Positions 28,843 to 37,783 are shown, counted from the first letter of the stretch. The stretch is DNA of 64,000 nt from an uncultured Flavobacteriaceae bacterium (GCA_905181835.1 CAJIZF010000004.1:372001-436000); one strand, 5' to 3'. Notes: generated by a model not told the origin, from the sequence alone. Made by a program: numbers and translations.

Positions 28843-30165
28843 TTGGATACCGAACCTCCTAGTTTACTTCTCGTCACATCAATAAACAGTGAATTAATAA
28901 TAAGCATTATTATTATAATCATATTATTGATTTGTTCTGCGTTAATTTCAGGTGCTGAAATTTCTTTTTTTTCCTTGACAGCAACCGATTTTGAAGACGA
29001 ATCATCAGATAAAGAACTGTCAGCTAACTTGACAATCGTTAAAAAATTATTATCAAAGCCTAAAAAGTTATTGGCGACTATTTTAGTTGCTAATAACTTT
29101 ATAAATATTGCTATTGTGTTATTATTCGCATCTTTAGGTGACCAGGTTTTTTCTGGTGTCACAAAAAGTTATTATGGAATTAATCTCAGATTTTTATTGG
29201 AAGTAGGTATAGTCACCTTTATAATTTTATTATTTGGCGAAATTTTACCTAAAGTATATGCAAGTAGGAAGAGTATTCAGTTTTCTTCTTTTATGGCATT
29301 GCCATTAAATTTTTTAGATACTATTTTATCTCCGATTAGCAGACCTATGCAATCAGGGATTCAGTTTATTGAAGAAAAATTTAGAAATCAAAAATCCAAT
29401 ATAAGTGTCGATCAATTATCTCAAGCTCTGGAGCTTACTTCTGATGAAGATAAACTTAACGAAGATCATAAAATTTTACAAGGCATTGTAACTTTCGGGA
29501 ATACAGACACTAAACAAGTTATGAAGCCTAGAATGGATATTTTTGCATTAGAAGAAACTACGTTATACGAAGTTATCATGCCAGATATTATTGCTAATGG
29601 ATATTCTAGAATCCCTGTTTTTAAAGATAATATAGATACGATTAGTGGTATTCTATACGTTAAAGATTTAATGCCATTTATCGATCAAAAAGAGCTCGAC
29701 TGGAATAAACTGATACGCAAGCCTTATTTTGTGCCAGAAAATAAAAAACTTGACGATTTACTGAATGAATTTAAAGAAATGCATATGCATATGGCTATTG
29801 TTGTTGACGAATATGGAGGAACAAGTGGCCTAATTACCCTCGAGGATATTATCGAGGAAATTGTTGGAGAAATCAGTGATGAGTTTGATGATGAAGATCT
29901 TATATTTTCCAAACTAGATGAAAACAATTTTGTTTTTGAAGGTAAAACGCCCATCAAGGATTTTTATAAAGTTTTAAAAATTGAGGACTCTCTATTGTTT
30001 GATAACCAGAAGGGAGATGCAGAAACGCTAGCAGGATTTATTTTAGAGGTTTCTAAAAGTTTTCCAAAAAGAGGTGAAGTAATAAAATTTCATAATTATA
30101 CCTTTACTGTAGAGGGATTTGATAATAAAAGAATCAATCAAATTAAAGTTTCAATCAAAAATTAA
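28843..30165 (+). CDS. gldE: Gliding motility-associated protein GldE (CBS/CorC-type membrane protein)
   Basis: Product of 440 aa. A DUF21 transmembrane domain at about 15-180 (ICSALISGAEISFFSLTATD), two CBS domains (MKPRMDIFALEETTLYEV then ILYVKDLMPFID, and MHMHMAIVVDEYGGTSGLITLEDIIEEIVGEISDE), and a C-terminal CorC/HlyC transporter-associated domain. It belongs to the hemolysin/CorC family, and synteny with gldD identifies it as GldE, which is partly redundant for gliding in Flavobacterium johnsoniae. The start is a TTG at 28843 (MDTEPPSLL); no ATG fits. It begins 17 bp after ssb and ends 1 bp before gldD. Confidence 0.93.
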   Translation: MDTEPPSLLLVTSINSELIISIIIIIILLICSALISGAEISFFSLTATDFEDESSDKELSANLTIVKKLLSKPKKLLATILVANNFINIAIVLLFASLGDQVFSGVTKSYYGINLRFLLEVGIVTFIILLFGEILPKVYASRKSIQFSSFMALPLNFLDTILSPISRPMQSGIQFIEEKFRNQKSNISVDQLSQALELTSDEDKLNEDHKILQGIVTFGNTDTKQVMKPRMDIFALEETTLYEVIMPDIIANGYSRIPVFKDNIDTISGILYVKDLMPFIDQKELDWNKLIRKPYFVPENKKLDDLLNEFKEMHMHMAIVVDEYGGTSGLITLEDIIEEIVGEISDEFDDEDLIFSKLDENNFVFEGKTPIKDFYKVLKIEDSLLFDNQKGDAETLAGFILEVSKSFPKRGEVIKFHNYTFTVEGFDNKRINQIKVSIKN

Positions 30166-30166
30166 T

Positions 30167-30721
30167 ATGAGAATCTTCTTATTATCAGTTGTATTTTTAT
30201 TTTTTTATTCTTGTCAAGACGAGGTTGTTGTAAAACCAAAAGCCCAACTGAGATTGGATTATCCCACAGCAAATTATGAAGAAATTAAAGGAGTTTTCCC
30301 TTACCAATTTCAAAAAAATAAACTTGCGAAATTAGTTTCTAAAAAAAATAATGCTTTAAACTTATATTATCCAAATATGAAAGCTACGCTTTATTTAACC
30401 TATCAAAAAGTAAAGGGTAATAACATAGACTCCCTATTAAAAGATGCCCAAAAGTTAGCATATGACCATGTAGTAAAAGCAGAAAGTATACCGGAGCAGC
30501 CTTTTATAAATCAAGAAGCAAACGTTTTTGGTATGTTTTATATGATCAACGGAAACGCTGCAACTCAAGCAGAGTTTTACACAACAGACAGTATAAAACA
30601 CTTTTTGAACGGTGCTCTATATTTTGAGGCAAAACCGAATTTTGATTCTATTTATCCTGCAGTTGTATATTTAAGAAATGATATGCGAGTCTTAATGGAA
30701 ACCTTAAAATGGAATAATTAG
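30167..30721 (+). CDS. gldD: Gliding motility lipoprotein GldD
   Basis: Product of 184 aa from the ATG at 30167. The open frame extends upstream into gldE, but this ATG gives a lipoprotein signal (MRIFLLSVVFLFFYSC, Cys16) and starts 1 bp after the gldE stop. Characteristic GldD stretches follow: KPKAQLRLDYPTANYEE and LYFEAKPNFDSIYPAVVYL. GldD is required for gliding and T9SS function in F. johnsoniae and is anchored in the cell envelope. It converges on the HMA lipoprotein gene. Confidence 0.94.
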   Translation: MRIFLLSVVFLFFYSCQDEVVVKPKAQLRLDYPTANYEEIKGVFPYQFQKNKLAKLVSKKNNALNLYYPNMKATLYLTYQKVKGNNIDSLLKDAQKLAYDHVVKAESIPEQPFINQEANVFGMFYMINGNAATQAEFYTTDSIKHFLNGALYFEAKPNFDSIYPAVVYLRNDMRVLMETLKWNN

Positions 30722-30732
30722 CCTGTACGAAT

Positions 30733-31209
30733 CTAAGACTCCTTCCCTTTAGTGGCGCAACAATCTTTTTCACATCCTTTTTTACAAGATTCTTTTTTTA
30801 AGGCATTCCCGTTATTAATAGTTTCATTGCTAAAAAAATCGACTGTTTTCATGTCATTTACCGAATAAGAGTCACTTGCTTTAGTTACCGTGTTTTCCAA
30901 GGAAACTGTATTAACAATCGATTCATCATATTCTACCTGAGCTAATTTTTTTTCAAAATCAACTTTTGCAGACTTTACACCGTCCATTTTTGCGAGTTTT
31001 TTTTCTATTGTTTTGGCACATCCAATTGCACAGGTCATACCTTCAATATTAAATTCAGCTTTAGCTAGAATTTTATCATTGTCCATTTTGGCGTTAGCTA
31101 ATGACTCACTTGTTTTAATAATTTTTATTTCTGGTTCAGTTTCATTTTTACAAGACCAAACAGCAACACAGATTAATAAAATTACTAAGGTTAATTTGAA
31201 ATTTTTCAT
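30733..31209 (-). CDS. Heavy-metal-associated (HMA) domain lipoprotein
   Basis: Product of 158 aa. Lipoprotein signal MKNFKLTLVILLICVAVWSC. One HMA domain at about 52-118 with a modified metal motif, GMTCAIGCAKTIEKKL (C-x3-C, where the classical motif is C-x2-C). The C-terminus is Cys-rich (ESCKKGCEKDCCATKG) and may add metal ligands. It probably binds Cu, Hg or Zn in the periplasm or at the membrane; no metal ATPase gene is adjacent. It is a stand-alone gene. Confidence 0.87.
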   Translation of the reverse strand: MKNFKLTLVILLICVAVWSCKNETEPEIKIIKTSESLANAKMDNDKILAKAEFNIEGMTCAIGCAKTIEKKLAKMDGVKSAKVDFEKKLAQVEYDESIVNTVSLENTVTKASDSYSVNDMKTVDFFSNETINNGNALKKESCKKGCEKDCCATKGKES

Positions 31210-31301
31210 AAGTATTCATTATAATGTTATGTTACAAAAGTAATGATTGTTTAGGGCTATTACGATTTAATATCACATTTTTGCATATCAGTTTTTAAAT
31301 T

Positions 31302-32177
31302 ATGATTAAAGAAAATAAAAAATGGATTTTTTTATTCCTTTTAGCTCTTATTTGGGGTAGTTCGTTCATACTCATTAAAAAAAGTTTAATCGGTTTAAGT
31401 CCAATGCAATTAGGCTCGTTACGAATTATAATTACTGGGTTTATTTTATTTATTGCTGGTTTTAATAGTTTAAAAAACTTGTCAAAAAACGCTATTAAAT
31501 GGATTGTTATGTCTGGTTTTTTAGGAACTTTTTTTCCTGCTTTCCTATTCGCTTACGCGGAAACTGAAATTGACAGTGCAATAGCATCGATATTAAATTC
31601 AATAGTTCCTATAAATACTATTTTATTTGGATTTTTAGCATTTAATATCATCTCTACAAAAAGACAAATTATTGGTGTTTTAATTGGTTTTACCGGGGCT
31701 ATTTTATTAATCTCAAATGGTGCCGCTATTAATCCTAATCAAAATTATTGGTATGCTTTTTTAGTGATCATTGCAACGGTAATGTATGCTTTTAACATTA
31801 ATATCATTAAGAGACATCTGCAAAATATACCACCACTTTCGATTGCGGTTGGAAATTTTATAGTAATAATTGTCCCAGCATTTTTAGTTTTAATCTATTC
31901 GGGCTTTTTTACACAACAGGTATTACAGGGGCCCAATTTTTCTATCTCGATTTTCTATGTTTTTTTATTGTCTTTGTTTGGCACTGCCATAGCAAAAGTA
32001 TTATTCAATAATTTGGTACAGATTTCAACACCCGTTTTTGCCTCATCAGTTACCTATATAATGCCTATTGTAGCGGTCTTTTGGGGACTTTTGGACAACG
32101 AAGTTTTTAGTTTTTGGCAAGGAATTGCAACATTAATAATATTAGGAGGAGTTTATTTAGCAAACTCTAAACGCTAA
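31302..32177 (+). CDS. EamA/DMT-family transporter
   Basis: Product of 291 aa with ten predicted TM helices in two EamA repeats. Repeat one begins WIFLFLLALIWGSSFILIKKSL, repeat two at about 150 (YWYAFLVIIATVMYAFNINI). The final helices (SSVTYIMPIVAVFWGLLDNE) are typical. It probably exports metabolites, but the substrate cannot be told from sequence. It stands alone; rplU follows with its own promoter. Confidence 0.92.
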   Translation: MIKENKKWIFLFLLALIWGSSFILIKKSLIGLSPMQLGSLRIIITGFILFIAGFNSLKNLSKNAIKWIVMSGFLGTFFPAFLFAYAETEIDSAIASILNSIVPINTILFGFLAFNIISTKRQIIGVLIGFTGAILLISNGAAINPNQNYWYAFLVIIATVMYAFNINIIKRHLQNIPPLSIAVGNFIVIIVPAFLVLIYSGFFTQQVLQGPNFSISIFYVFLLSLFGTAIAKVLFNNLVQISTPVFASSVTYIMPIVAVFWGLLDNEVFSFWQGIATLIILGGVYLANSKR

Positions 32178-32212
32178 GGGGGCTTTAGTCTTAAAATTAA
32201 TTAAATAAAGCG

Positions 32213-32243
32213 TTTGCAATTATCGTTTTAAGTACTATATTTG
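32213..32243 (+). promoter_or_regulatory. Predicted promoter of rplU-rpmA
   Basis: TTTG (32213-32216), 19 bp, TATATTTG (32236-32243): a perfect match to the Bacteroidota consensus. The leader to the ATG at 32298 is about 48 nt. Confidence 0.8.
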
Positions 32244-32297
32244 CACCCGCCTTTAAAAGGGCAGAACTATTAATAATTTAAATTAAAACGAAACGCT

Positions 32298-32855
32298 ATG
32301 TTCGCAATTGTAGAAATAGCAGGGCAGCAATTTAAAGTTGCAAAAGATCAAAAAGTCTTTGTACATCGTTTAGCCACTGAAGAAGGGAAAAAAGTTTCTT
32401 TTGACAACGTGCTAATGTTAAGCGATGGTGACAAAGTTACTGTTGGCGCCCCGGCTATCGACGGAGCTCAAGTTGGAGCAAAAGTCATAAAGCATCTTAA
32501 AGGTGATAAAGTTATTGTATTCAAGAAAAAAAGAAGAAAAGGATACAGAGTAAAAAATGGACACAGACAGGCACTTACTGAGATTGTAATTGAAAGTATT
32601 GTTGGTTCTGGAGCTAAAAAAGCTACTGTAAAAAAAGAAGCAAAGCCAACCGCATCGAAAGTTGAAAAAGCTGCGCCTAAGGAAGCAGTAAAACCAGCTG
32701 CTAAAGCTAAAAAAGAAGCTCCCAAGAAAGAAAAAAGTTCATCTGCAGATATCTCATCAATGACGGTCGCTCAATTAAAAGCAGTCGCCAAAGAAAAGGG
32801 TGTTAAAGGATATACTTCAATGAAGAAAGCTGATTTAATAGCTGCTTTAAGTTAA
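32298..32855 (+). CDS. rplU: 50S ribosomal protein L21 with C-terminal nucleic-acid-binding-like extension
   Basis: Product of 185 aa; L21 is usually about 103 aa. Residues 1-105 are the ribosomal domain (MFAIVEIAGQQFKVAKDQKV, FKKKRRKGYRVKNGHRQ). Then comes an Ala/Lys/Pro-rich linker (about 110-150) and a final helical module at about 151-185 (MTVAQLKAVAKEKGVKGYTS, then MKKADLIAALS) that resembles Rho N-terminal/SAP-like modules. Such tails are widespread on flavobacterial L21. rpmA follows as usual. Confidence 0.97.
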   Translation: MFAIVEIAGQQFKVAKDQKVFVHRLATEEGKKVSFDNVLMLSDGDKVTVGAPAIDGAQVGAKVIKHLKGDKVIVFKKKRRKGYRVKNGHRQALTEIVIESIVGSGAKKATVKKEAKPTASKVEKAAPKEAVKPAAKAKKEAPKKEKSSSADISSMTVAQLKAVAKEKGVKGYTSMKKADLIAALS

Positions 32856-32881
32856 TTTTTAATTTTTAAATTTAAAAGAAA

Positions 32882-33142
32882 ATGGCACATAAAAAAGGAG
32901 TAGGTAGTTCGAAGAATGGTAGAGAATCAGAATCGAAACGATTAGGTGTAAAGATTTTTGGTGGACAAGCTGCAATTGCAGGCAATATCATTGTAAGACA
33001 AAGAGGAAATACACACTTTCCTGGTGAAAATGTATACGGTGGAAAAGATCATACCCTGCATGCAAAAGTAGATGGGCTTGTTAAATTCACTAAAAAGAGA
33101 GATAACAAATCATATGTTTCGATAGTACCTTTCGAGGCTTAA
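32882..33142 (+). CDS. rpmA: 50S ribosomal protein L27
   Basis: Product of 86 aa. [20 protein letters not shown] is the highly conserved N-terminus; it reaches toward the peptidyl transferase centre. [20 protein letters not shown] follows. There is no N-terminal cleavable extension of the Firmicutes type. It lies 26 bp after rplU and has a strong terminator. Confidence 0.98.
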   Translation: MAHKKGVGSSKNGRESESKRLGVKIFGGQAAIAGNIIVRQRGNTHFPGENVYGGKDHTLHAKVDGLVKFTKKRDNKSYVSIVPFEA

Positions 33143-33160
33143 GAAATAAGACATATAGTT

Positions 33161-33194
33161 AAAAAAACCTCCAACTACAATTGGAGGTTTTTTT
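33161..33194 (+). terminator. Intrinsic terminator of rplU-rpmA
   Basis: Stem with core CCTCCAA / TTGGAGG extended by A/T runs on both sides (AAAAAAA...TTTTTTT), 18 bp past the rpmA stop. Confidence 0.9.
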
Positions 33195-33260
33195 GTGCCA
33201 ATTTCTTTGTTACGAACAAAACACAAAAAAATTGTACTTTTAAATATTAAAAATTTATTT

Positions 33261-34124
33261 ATGAGGCTTACTTGTGTTTTTTTAGGATTTTTTTATTTTA
33301 GTTTTATATCTGCTCAGTGTGATCATTCCCCTACTATCGAAACAGAGGGTAATTTTATTTTATGCCCTTCTGAAGTAACTCAGATATTTACACAAGAATA
33401 CGACTCGTATCAATGGTATAAAAAAAGTTTTAGTGGAACAAATTGGGAAATTATTCCAGGGGAGACCTCTCAATTTTTAGATATTTCTCAGGGAATAGAT
33501 GATTTATATTATTTTAATGTAGCTACTGCATTGAATGGTTGTTCTGAAACATCGCCAGAAGTTTTAATTGATTCTTGGGTGTTTTCACCAATGGTAGTCG
33601 AAAGCTCCGGGAATTATATCTTTGAAGATGACCTTTTTAATGTTTGTTTGGGCGATTCTATAACCTTTACCATAGGAATGCCCTACAATACCAGTATTCA
33701 ATGGTATAAAGATGGTACACCAATAGCAGGAGAAAATGGACCATCTATAACATTGACAGATATAGAGGAGTCTGGAGTTTATTTTGTGGAGGGTGCTCCC
33801 GCAGAATGTCCTGAATATATTGTGAATCCAGGAGTTGAATTACCTATATTAATTAACGATTGTAATTTAAATATAATTGATAATTCACTGAGCTCTAAAA
33901 TTACTTTATATCCCAATCCAGTTCTCGATAAATTGATAATAAAAAATAAAGCTGACAAAAGTTTGACCATAGAATTTTATAATATGAATGGTAAAAAAAT
34001 TCTCAAAGAAATGGTAAATATTGGAATAAGTGAGTTTGATTTTAGCAAACTAGCTAAAGGAATATATTTTGCGAAATTCAATACTATGGATGCGAAATTT
34101 ACAAAAATTGTAATTAAAAATTAA
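33261..34124 (+). CDS. T9SS-exported protein with C-terminal sorting domain
   Basis: Product of 287 aa from the ATG at 33261, chosen because it gives a clean signal peptide (MRLTCVFLGFFYFSFISAQ); the frame is open upstream into the rpmA terminator. Two Ig-like modules follow (YDSYQWYKKSFSGTNWEIIP; SIQWYKDGTPIAGENGPSIT). The last 75 residues are a type A T9SS sorting domain: LYPNPVLDKLIIKN, IEFYNMNGKKI and KLAKGIYFAKF, ending VIKN. The protein is expected on the cell surface or in the medium. Ig-like modules suggest adhesion; no enzyme domain is present. Confidence 0.88.
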   Translation: MRLTCVFLGFFYFSFISAQCDHSPTIETEGNFILCPSEVTQIFTQEYDSYQWYKKSFSGTNWEIIPGETSQFLDISQGIDDLYYFNVATALNGCSETSPEVLIDSWVFSPMVVESSGNYIFEDDLFNVCLGDSITFTIGMPYNTSIQWYKDGTPIAGENGPSITLTDIEESGVYFVEGAPAECPEYIVNPGVELPILINDCNLNIIDNSLSSKITLYPNPVLDKLIIKNKADKSLTIEFYNMNGKKILKEMVNIGISEFDFSKLAKGIYFAKFNTMDAKFTKIVIKN

Positions 34125-34139
34125 TAAAAGAATTTGGTC

Positions 34140-34466
34140 ATGAAAAAATCACATGTTATCACCTTATTAATAGTGCTATTTTCAATGGTACTAACCCAGG
34201 CTCAAGATCTAGTTAAATACGACTATCTTGAAATTATAGTTATTCAAAAAATGAATAATAGCGGAAAAATAAAACGTATTAAAATAGAAGAACAACCTTC
34301 ATTAATAGGAAAATTAATTACAATTAAAGAAATTGAAGCTCTTAAAGAAACCTCCACACTATTAAATTATATGAACTTTAATAATTGGGAGTTTGTAGAT
34401 CGAAAAGCAATTACAGAACCCAATAATCCTATTTGGATGAGTTATCTTTTCAGAAAGAGGAAGTAG
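34140..34466 (+). CDS. Small secreted protein of unknown function
   Basis: Product of 108 aa from the ATG at 34140 (a TTG at 34134 is also in frame). Signal peptide MKKSHVITLLIVLFSMVLTQA. The mature part is charged (YLEIIVIQKMNNSGKIKRIK) and ends FRKRK. The pattern of a Tyr/Glu strand followed by LLNYMNFNNWEFVDR suggests a small alpha/beta fold; flavobacteria have several uncharacterised short secreted proteins of this type. It starts 16 bp after the T9SS cargo gene and may be cotranscribed. Confidence 0.75.
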   Translation: MKKSHVITLLIVLFSMVLTQAQDLVKYDYLEIIVIQKMNNSGKIKRIKIEEQPSLIGKLITIKEIEALKETSTLLNYMNFNNWEFVDRKAITEPNNPIWMSYLFRKRK

Positions 34467-34500
34467 CTTTATTTTTGGTTACTTAGATCATCAACTTAAA

Positions 34501-34535
34501 TAAATAAAAAATCCCTTCATAGTTGGAAGGGACTT
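34501..34535 (-). terminator. Intrinsic terminator of ahcY (weakly bidirectional)
   Basis: Stem TCCCTTC / GAAGGGA with a 7 nt loop. On the minus strand it is followed by TTTTTTATTTA, a good U tract, and lies about 30 bp beyond the ahcY stop. On the plus strand the following CTTTACTTTTC is weaker. Confidence 0.75.
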
Positions 34536-34562
34536 TACTTTTCTGTTAAGTTTCAGACAAAT

Positions 34563-35873
34563 TTAATACCTGTAATATTCTGGTTTGAAAGGTCCTTGAA
34601 CTTTTACGCCTATATAGTCAGCTTGATCTTTTCGGAGTTCCGTTAATTCTATCCCAATCTTTTCTAGATGTAATTTTGCAACTTTTTCATCCAAATGCTT
34701 TGGTAACATATAAACTTTGTTTTCATATTTTTCAATATTGGTCCAAAGTTCAATTTGAGCAAGTGTTTGGTTGGTGAACGAGTTACTCATTACGAAACTT
34801 GGGTGTCCTGTTGCACAACCAAGATTTACTAGGCGCCCTTCTGCTAAGAGAATGATATCCTTTCCGTTAACAACATATTTATCAACTTGAGGTTTTATTT
34901 CGACCTTCGTATGATTTTCATTTAACCAAGCTACGTCAATTTCATTATCGAAATGTCCAATATTACATACGATGGTTTTATCCTTCATGGCTTCAAAATG
35001 AGGTCCTTGAACAATATCTTTATTGCCAGTGGTTGTGATAATAACATCAGCTTTACCAATTACCGTTTCTAATTTTTTCACCTCAAAACCGTCCATTGCT
35101 GCTTGCAAAGCACAAATTGGATCAATTTCTGTGACTGTTACAATACTGCCAGCTCCTCTAAACGACGCGGCGGTACCTTTTCCAACATCACCATAACCAC
35201 AAACAACGATTCTTTTTCCAGCGAGCATTACGTCGGTAGCACGTCGTATTGCGTCTACAGCACTTTCACGACACCCGTATTTATTATCAAATTTTGATTT
35301 TGTGACACTGTCGTTTACATTAATAGCTGGCATCGGTAAAGAGCCTTCTTTCATACGGTCGTATAATCGATGAACTCCTGTTGTAGTTTCTTCACTCAAA
35401 CCATTAATGCCATCTACTAATTCTGGATATCGGTCTAAAACCATATTGGTTAAATCACCACCGTCATCTAAAATCATATTTAAAGGTTTGCGATCTTCAC
35501 CAAAAAATAAGGTTTGTTCAATACACCAATCAAATTCTTCTTCCGTCATACCTTTCCAAGCGTAAACTGCAATTCCTGCATCTGCAATAGCAGCGGCAGC
35601 TTGGTCTTGAGTAGAAAAAATATTACAAGAACTCCAAGTAACTTCTGCTCCAAGTGCTTTCAAAGTTTCGATTAAAACAGCAGTTTGTATGGTCATATGT
35701 AGGCAACCAGCTATTCTCGCTCCTTTCAGAGGTTGTTGATTCTTGTATTCTTCTCTTAAAGACATTAAACCAGGCATTTCTGCTTCTGCTAATTCAATTT
35801 CTTTTCTCCCCCAATTTGCTAAAGAAATATCTTTTACTTTGTGGGCAACGTATGGCATTGTATTGGTAGACAT
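34563..35873 (-). CDS. ahcY: Adenosylhomocysteinase
   Basis: Product of 436 aa from the ATG at 35873 ([16 protein letters not shown]), which matches the family N-terminus; a GTG at 35894 is also in frame but lies in a hairpin. The enzyme hydrolyses S-adenosylhomocysteine to adenosine and homocysteine in the methyl cycle. It has the SAHH signatures [33 protein letters not shown] site [20 protein letters not shown] and the C-terminal KPEYYRY. CAAAAATA at 35957-35964 reads TATTTTTG on the minus strand and is a likely -7 element. Confidence 0.97.
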   Translation of the reverse strand: MSTNTMPYVAHKVKDISLANWGRKEIELAEAEMPGLMSLREEYKNQQPLKGARIAGCLHMTIQTAVLIETLKALGAEVTWSSCNIFSTQDQAAAAIADAGIAVYAWKGMTEEEFDWCIEQTLFFGEDRKPLNMILDDGGDLTNMVLDRYPELVDGINGLSEETTTGVHRLYDRMKEGSLPMPAINVNDSVTKSKFDNKYGCRESAVDAIRRATDVMLAGKRIVVCGYGDVGKGTAASFRGAGSIVTVTEIDPICALQAAMDGFEVKKLETVIGKADVIITTTGNKDIVQGPHFEAMKDKTIVCNIGHFDNEIDVAWLNENHTKVEIKPQVDKYVVNGKDIILLAEGRLVNLGCATGHPSFVMSNSFTNQTLAQIELWTNIEKYENKVYMLPKHLDEKVAKLHLEKIGIELTELRKDQADYIGVKVQGPFKPEYYRY

Positions 35874-35887
35874 AAAAATGTATTTTA

Positions 35888-35905
35888 TTCCCACTAAAGT
35901 GGGAA
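35888..35905 (-). promoter_or_regulatory. Hairpin in the ahcY leader
   Basis: TTCCCAC-TAAA-GTGGGAA, a 7 bp perfect stem, ends 15 nt upstream of the ahcY ATG at 35873. It does not match any SAH or SAM riboswitch class I know. It resembles the TTTCTCAC-TAA-GTGAGAAA hairpin in the rng leader in size and loop. Confidence 0.35.
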
Positions 35906-35985
35906 ACTTGTTATTATATTTGTTTTAAAGTTGAAAAAATTATTTTTTTCGAGTTGCAAAAATACAACATATACTTTAAAATCTA

Positions 35986-36621
35986 ATGCCTCTTTACAAA
36001 ACTATAACAGTTAATTCTGCAACTAAGGTGCTCATCTGGAAGATAGAAGAGTCTTTCGATACTCTTTTAAAAAACATAGAATTAACTGCTAAAAATACAG
36101 GACGACTTAACAGTATGAAAAGTATCCTCCACCAAAAAGGATTCTTAAGTATTCGTCATTTATTAGCTTTAGAAGGATTTACAGATTATGATTTATATTA
36201 TGATACCAATGGGAAACCTCACTTGAAAGATGGTTTGCACATTTCAATCACTCATTCTTTCATTTTTTCTGCCATTATACTAAGCGATATTAAAGTAGGC
36301 ATCGATGTGGAAAAAAAGAGAGATAAAATACTTCGAATTGCACATAAATTTACTTCTGTAAAGAATTTCGATAAATTATCCTTAACCTCCAAAATAAGAA
36401 AATTAACTGCCATTTGGTGCGCTAAGGAATCTTTATATAAGAGTTTTAACAGGGTAGGGTTATCATTTCTTAATCATATTCATGTTGAAGAGTTTGGGTT
36501 AGATCAAAACGAAACAACTGCAATTGCAGATTTTAATAACAAAACAGAGTCCTATCATGTTCGGTTTAGTGAATTTGAGGACTTCACTTGTGCCTATGCA
36601 CTCATTAATAATAAAAATTGA
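35986..36621 (+). CDS. 4'-phosphopantetheinyl transferase superfamily protein
   Basis: Product of 211 aa. Sfp/Gsp-type transferase that moves phosphopantetheine from CoA to carrier proteins. Motifs: GKPHLKDGLHISITHS, metal site VGIDVEKKRDKI, and WCAKESLYKSF (W-x-x-K-E-S/A-xx-K). There is no NRPS or PKS gene nearby, so the target may be the fatty acid acyl carrier protein or a distant pathway. It ends in a 1 bp TGATG overlap with pnuC, suggesting coupling. Confidence 0.93.
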   Translation: MPLYKTITVNSATKVLIWKIEESFDTLLKNIELTAKNTGRLNSMKSILHQKGFLSIRHLLALEGFTDYDLYYDTNGKPHLKDGLHISITHSFIFSAIILSDIKVGIDVEKKRDKILRIAHKFTSVKNFDKLSLTSKIRKLTAIWCAKESLYKSFNRVGLSFLNHIHVEEFGLDQNETTAIADFNNKTESYHVRFSEFEDFTCAYALINNKN

Positions 36622-37253
36622 TGAATCAAGTTTTTATTTTTTTCTTTGAACAATATGCTACCTACGAAACAATAGATATTGTCCTTGAAATTATAGCAGT
36701 TGTTTTTGGTTTTTTATCAGTTTGGTTTTCAAAACAAAATAAAATATGGGTGTTCCCTACAGGAATGATAAGCACTAGTATTTTTGTTTATTTACTTTTA
36801 AAATGGAGTCTTCTAGGAGATATGATGATCAATGGTTATTATTTTATCATGAGTGTTTATGGTTGGTATGTATGGACACGTAAAATAGATGATACGCAGG
36901 TTACTCCAATTTCAAAAATAAATTTTAAAGAAAAAAAAATTAGTGTAGCTATATTTTTTGCAACTTTGCTTTTTGTTTTTATCATTTATAAAACATTTGA
37001 TAAATGGTCGGATTGGGTAGCTTACGCAGATACCATTACCACAGCTATATTTTTTGTAGGGATGTGGTTAATGGCAAAAAGAAAAATTGAAAATTGGATC
37101 TTTTGGATTATTGGAGATATCATTTCTGTTCCTTTGTACTTATATAAGGGTTTTACATTTACAAGTTTTCAATATTTAGGATTTACATTTATCGCCATTT
37201 TTGGTTATTTAGCATGGAAGAAAAACTTAAACAAACAGATTCAAACTGTATAA
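36621..37253 (+). CDS. pnuC: PnuC-family transporter (nicotinamide riboside or thiamin)
   Basis: Product of 210 aa from the ATG at 36621 (a TTG at 36618 is also in frame). Seven or eight TM helices with PnuC hallmarks: WFSKQNKIWVFPTGMISTSI, YGWYVWTRK, and FWIIGDIISVPLYLYKGFTF. PnuC-type carriers take up unphosphorylated vitamins by diffusion with phosphorylation trapping; some Bacteroidota members (PnuT) carry thiamin. The NadR-like kinase gene overlaps its 3' end by 40 bp, and a TPP-riboswitch-controlled receptor lies 2.6 kb downstream, so thiamin is as likely a substrate as nicotinamide riboside. Substrate is inference. Confidence 0.9.
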   Translation: MNQVFIFFFEQYATYETIDIVLEIIAVVFGFLSVWFSKQNKIWVFPTGMISTSIFVYLLLKWSLLGDMMINGYYFIMSVYGWYVWTRKIDDTQVTPISKINFKEKKISVAIFFATLLFVFIIYKTFDKWSDWVAYADTITTAIFFVGMWLMAKRKIENWIFWIIGDIISVPLYLYKGFTFTSFQYLGFTFIAIFGYLAWKKNLNKQIQTV

Positions 37254-37783
37254 AAGTAGTATTATTTGGACCAGAATCTACTGGAAAGACAACTTTAGCC
37301 AAACAAATTGCACGTTATTATAATTCGGTTTGGGTTCCTGAGTATGCTAGAGAATATCTTCAAAAAAAATGGAATAATGAGCGTAAAACTTGTGAGCAGT
37401 CTGATCTCCTACCGATTGCTGTTGGGCAGATGGAAATTGAAAATAGATCTGCAAAAAAAACCGATTCTGTGCTAGTATGCGACACGGATTTACTTGAAAC
37501 AAAAGTATATTCGGAGGAATATTATGATGGAGATTGCGATCCCCATTTAAATAAATATGCAATTGAAAATAATTATGATTTATATTTATTAACCTATATT
37601 GATACTCCGTGGGAAGCAGACGACCTTAGGGACAGACCAGAGGAAAGACTAGAAATGTTTAACTCTTTTGAAAAAGCATTAAAAGATTATAATAGACCTT
37701 ATATTCTTTTAAAAGGAGATAAAAAAGAACGGCTTGAAAAGGCAGTTAAGCACATTGATAAATTATTAAATAAAGATAAGTGA
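37214..37783 (+). CDS. NadR-like ATP-binding kinase
   Basis: Product of 189 aa. P-loop GPESTGKTTLAKQIARYYN at about 18-36, then WVPEYAREYL and a lid region WEADDLRDRPEERLEMF. This matches the ribosylnicotinamide kinase domain of NadR; the NMN adenylyltransferase and HTH domains are absent. It overlaps pnuC by 40 bp, a strong sign that it phosphorylates what PnuC imports (nicotinamide riboside, or possibly thiamin). It overlaps the next gene by 4 bp. Confidence 0.9.
   Translation: MEEKLKQTDSNCIKVVLFGPESTGKTTLAKQIARYYNSVWVPEYAREYLQKKWNNERKTCEQSDLLPIAVGQMEIENRSAKKTDSVLVCDTDLLETKVYSEEYYDGDCDPHLNKYAIENNYDLYLLTYIDTPWEADDLRDRPEERLEMFNSFEKALKDYNRPYILLKGDKKERLEKAVKHIDKLLNKDK

Noticed and set aside
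33161..33194. Repeat family shared with the rng terminator (both CCTCCA stems)
   Set aside because: The stems share CCTCCA/TGGAGG, but loops and flanks differ; common terminator composition explains it.
35874..35985. SAH or SAM riboswitch before ahcY
   Set aside because: Only one short hairpin is present; the conserved blocks of known SAH/SAM aptamers are not found.
37347..37562. Minus-strand frame inside the NadR-like kinase gene
   Set aside because: Shadow of a well-supported gene; no homology-like features.
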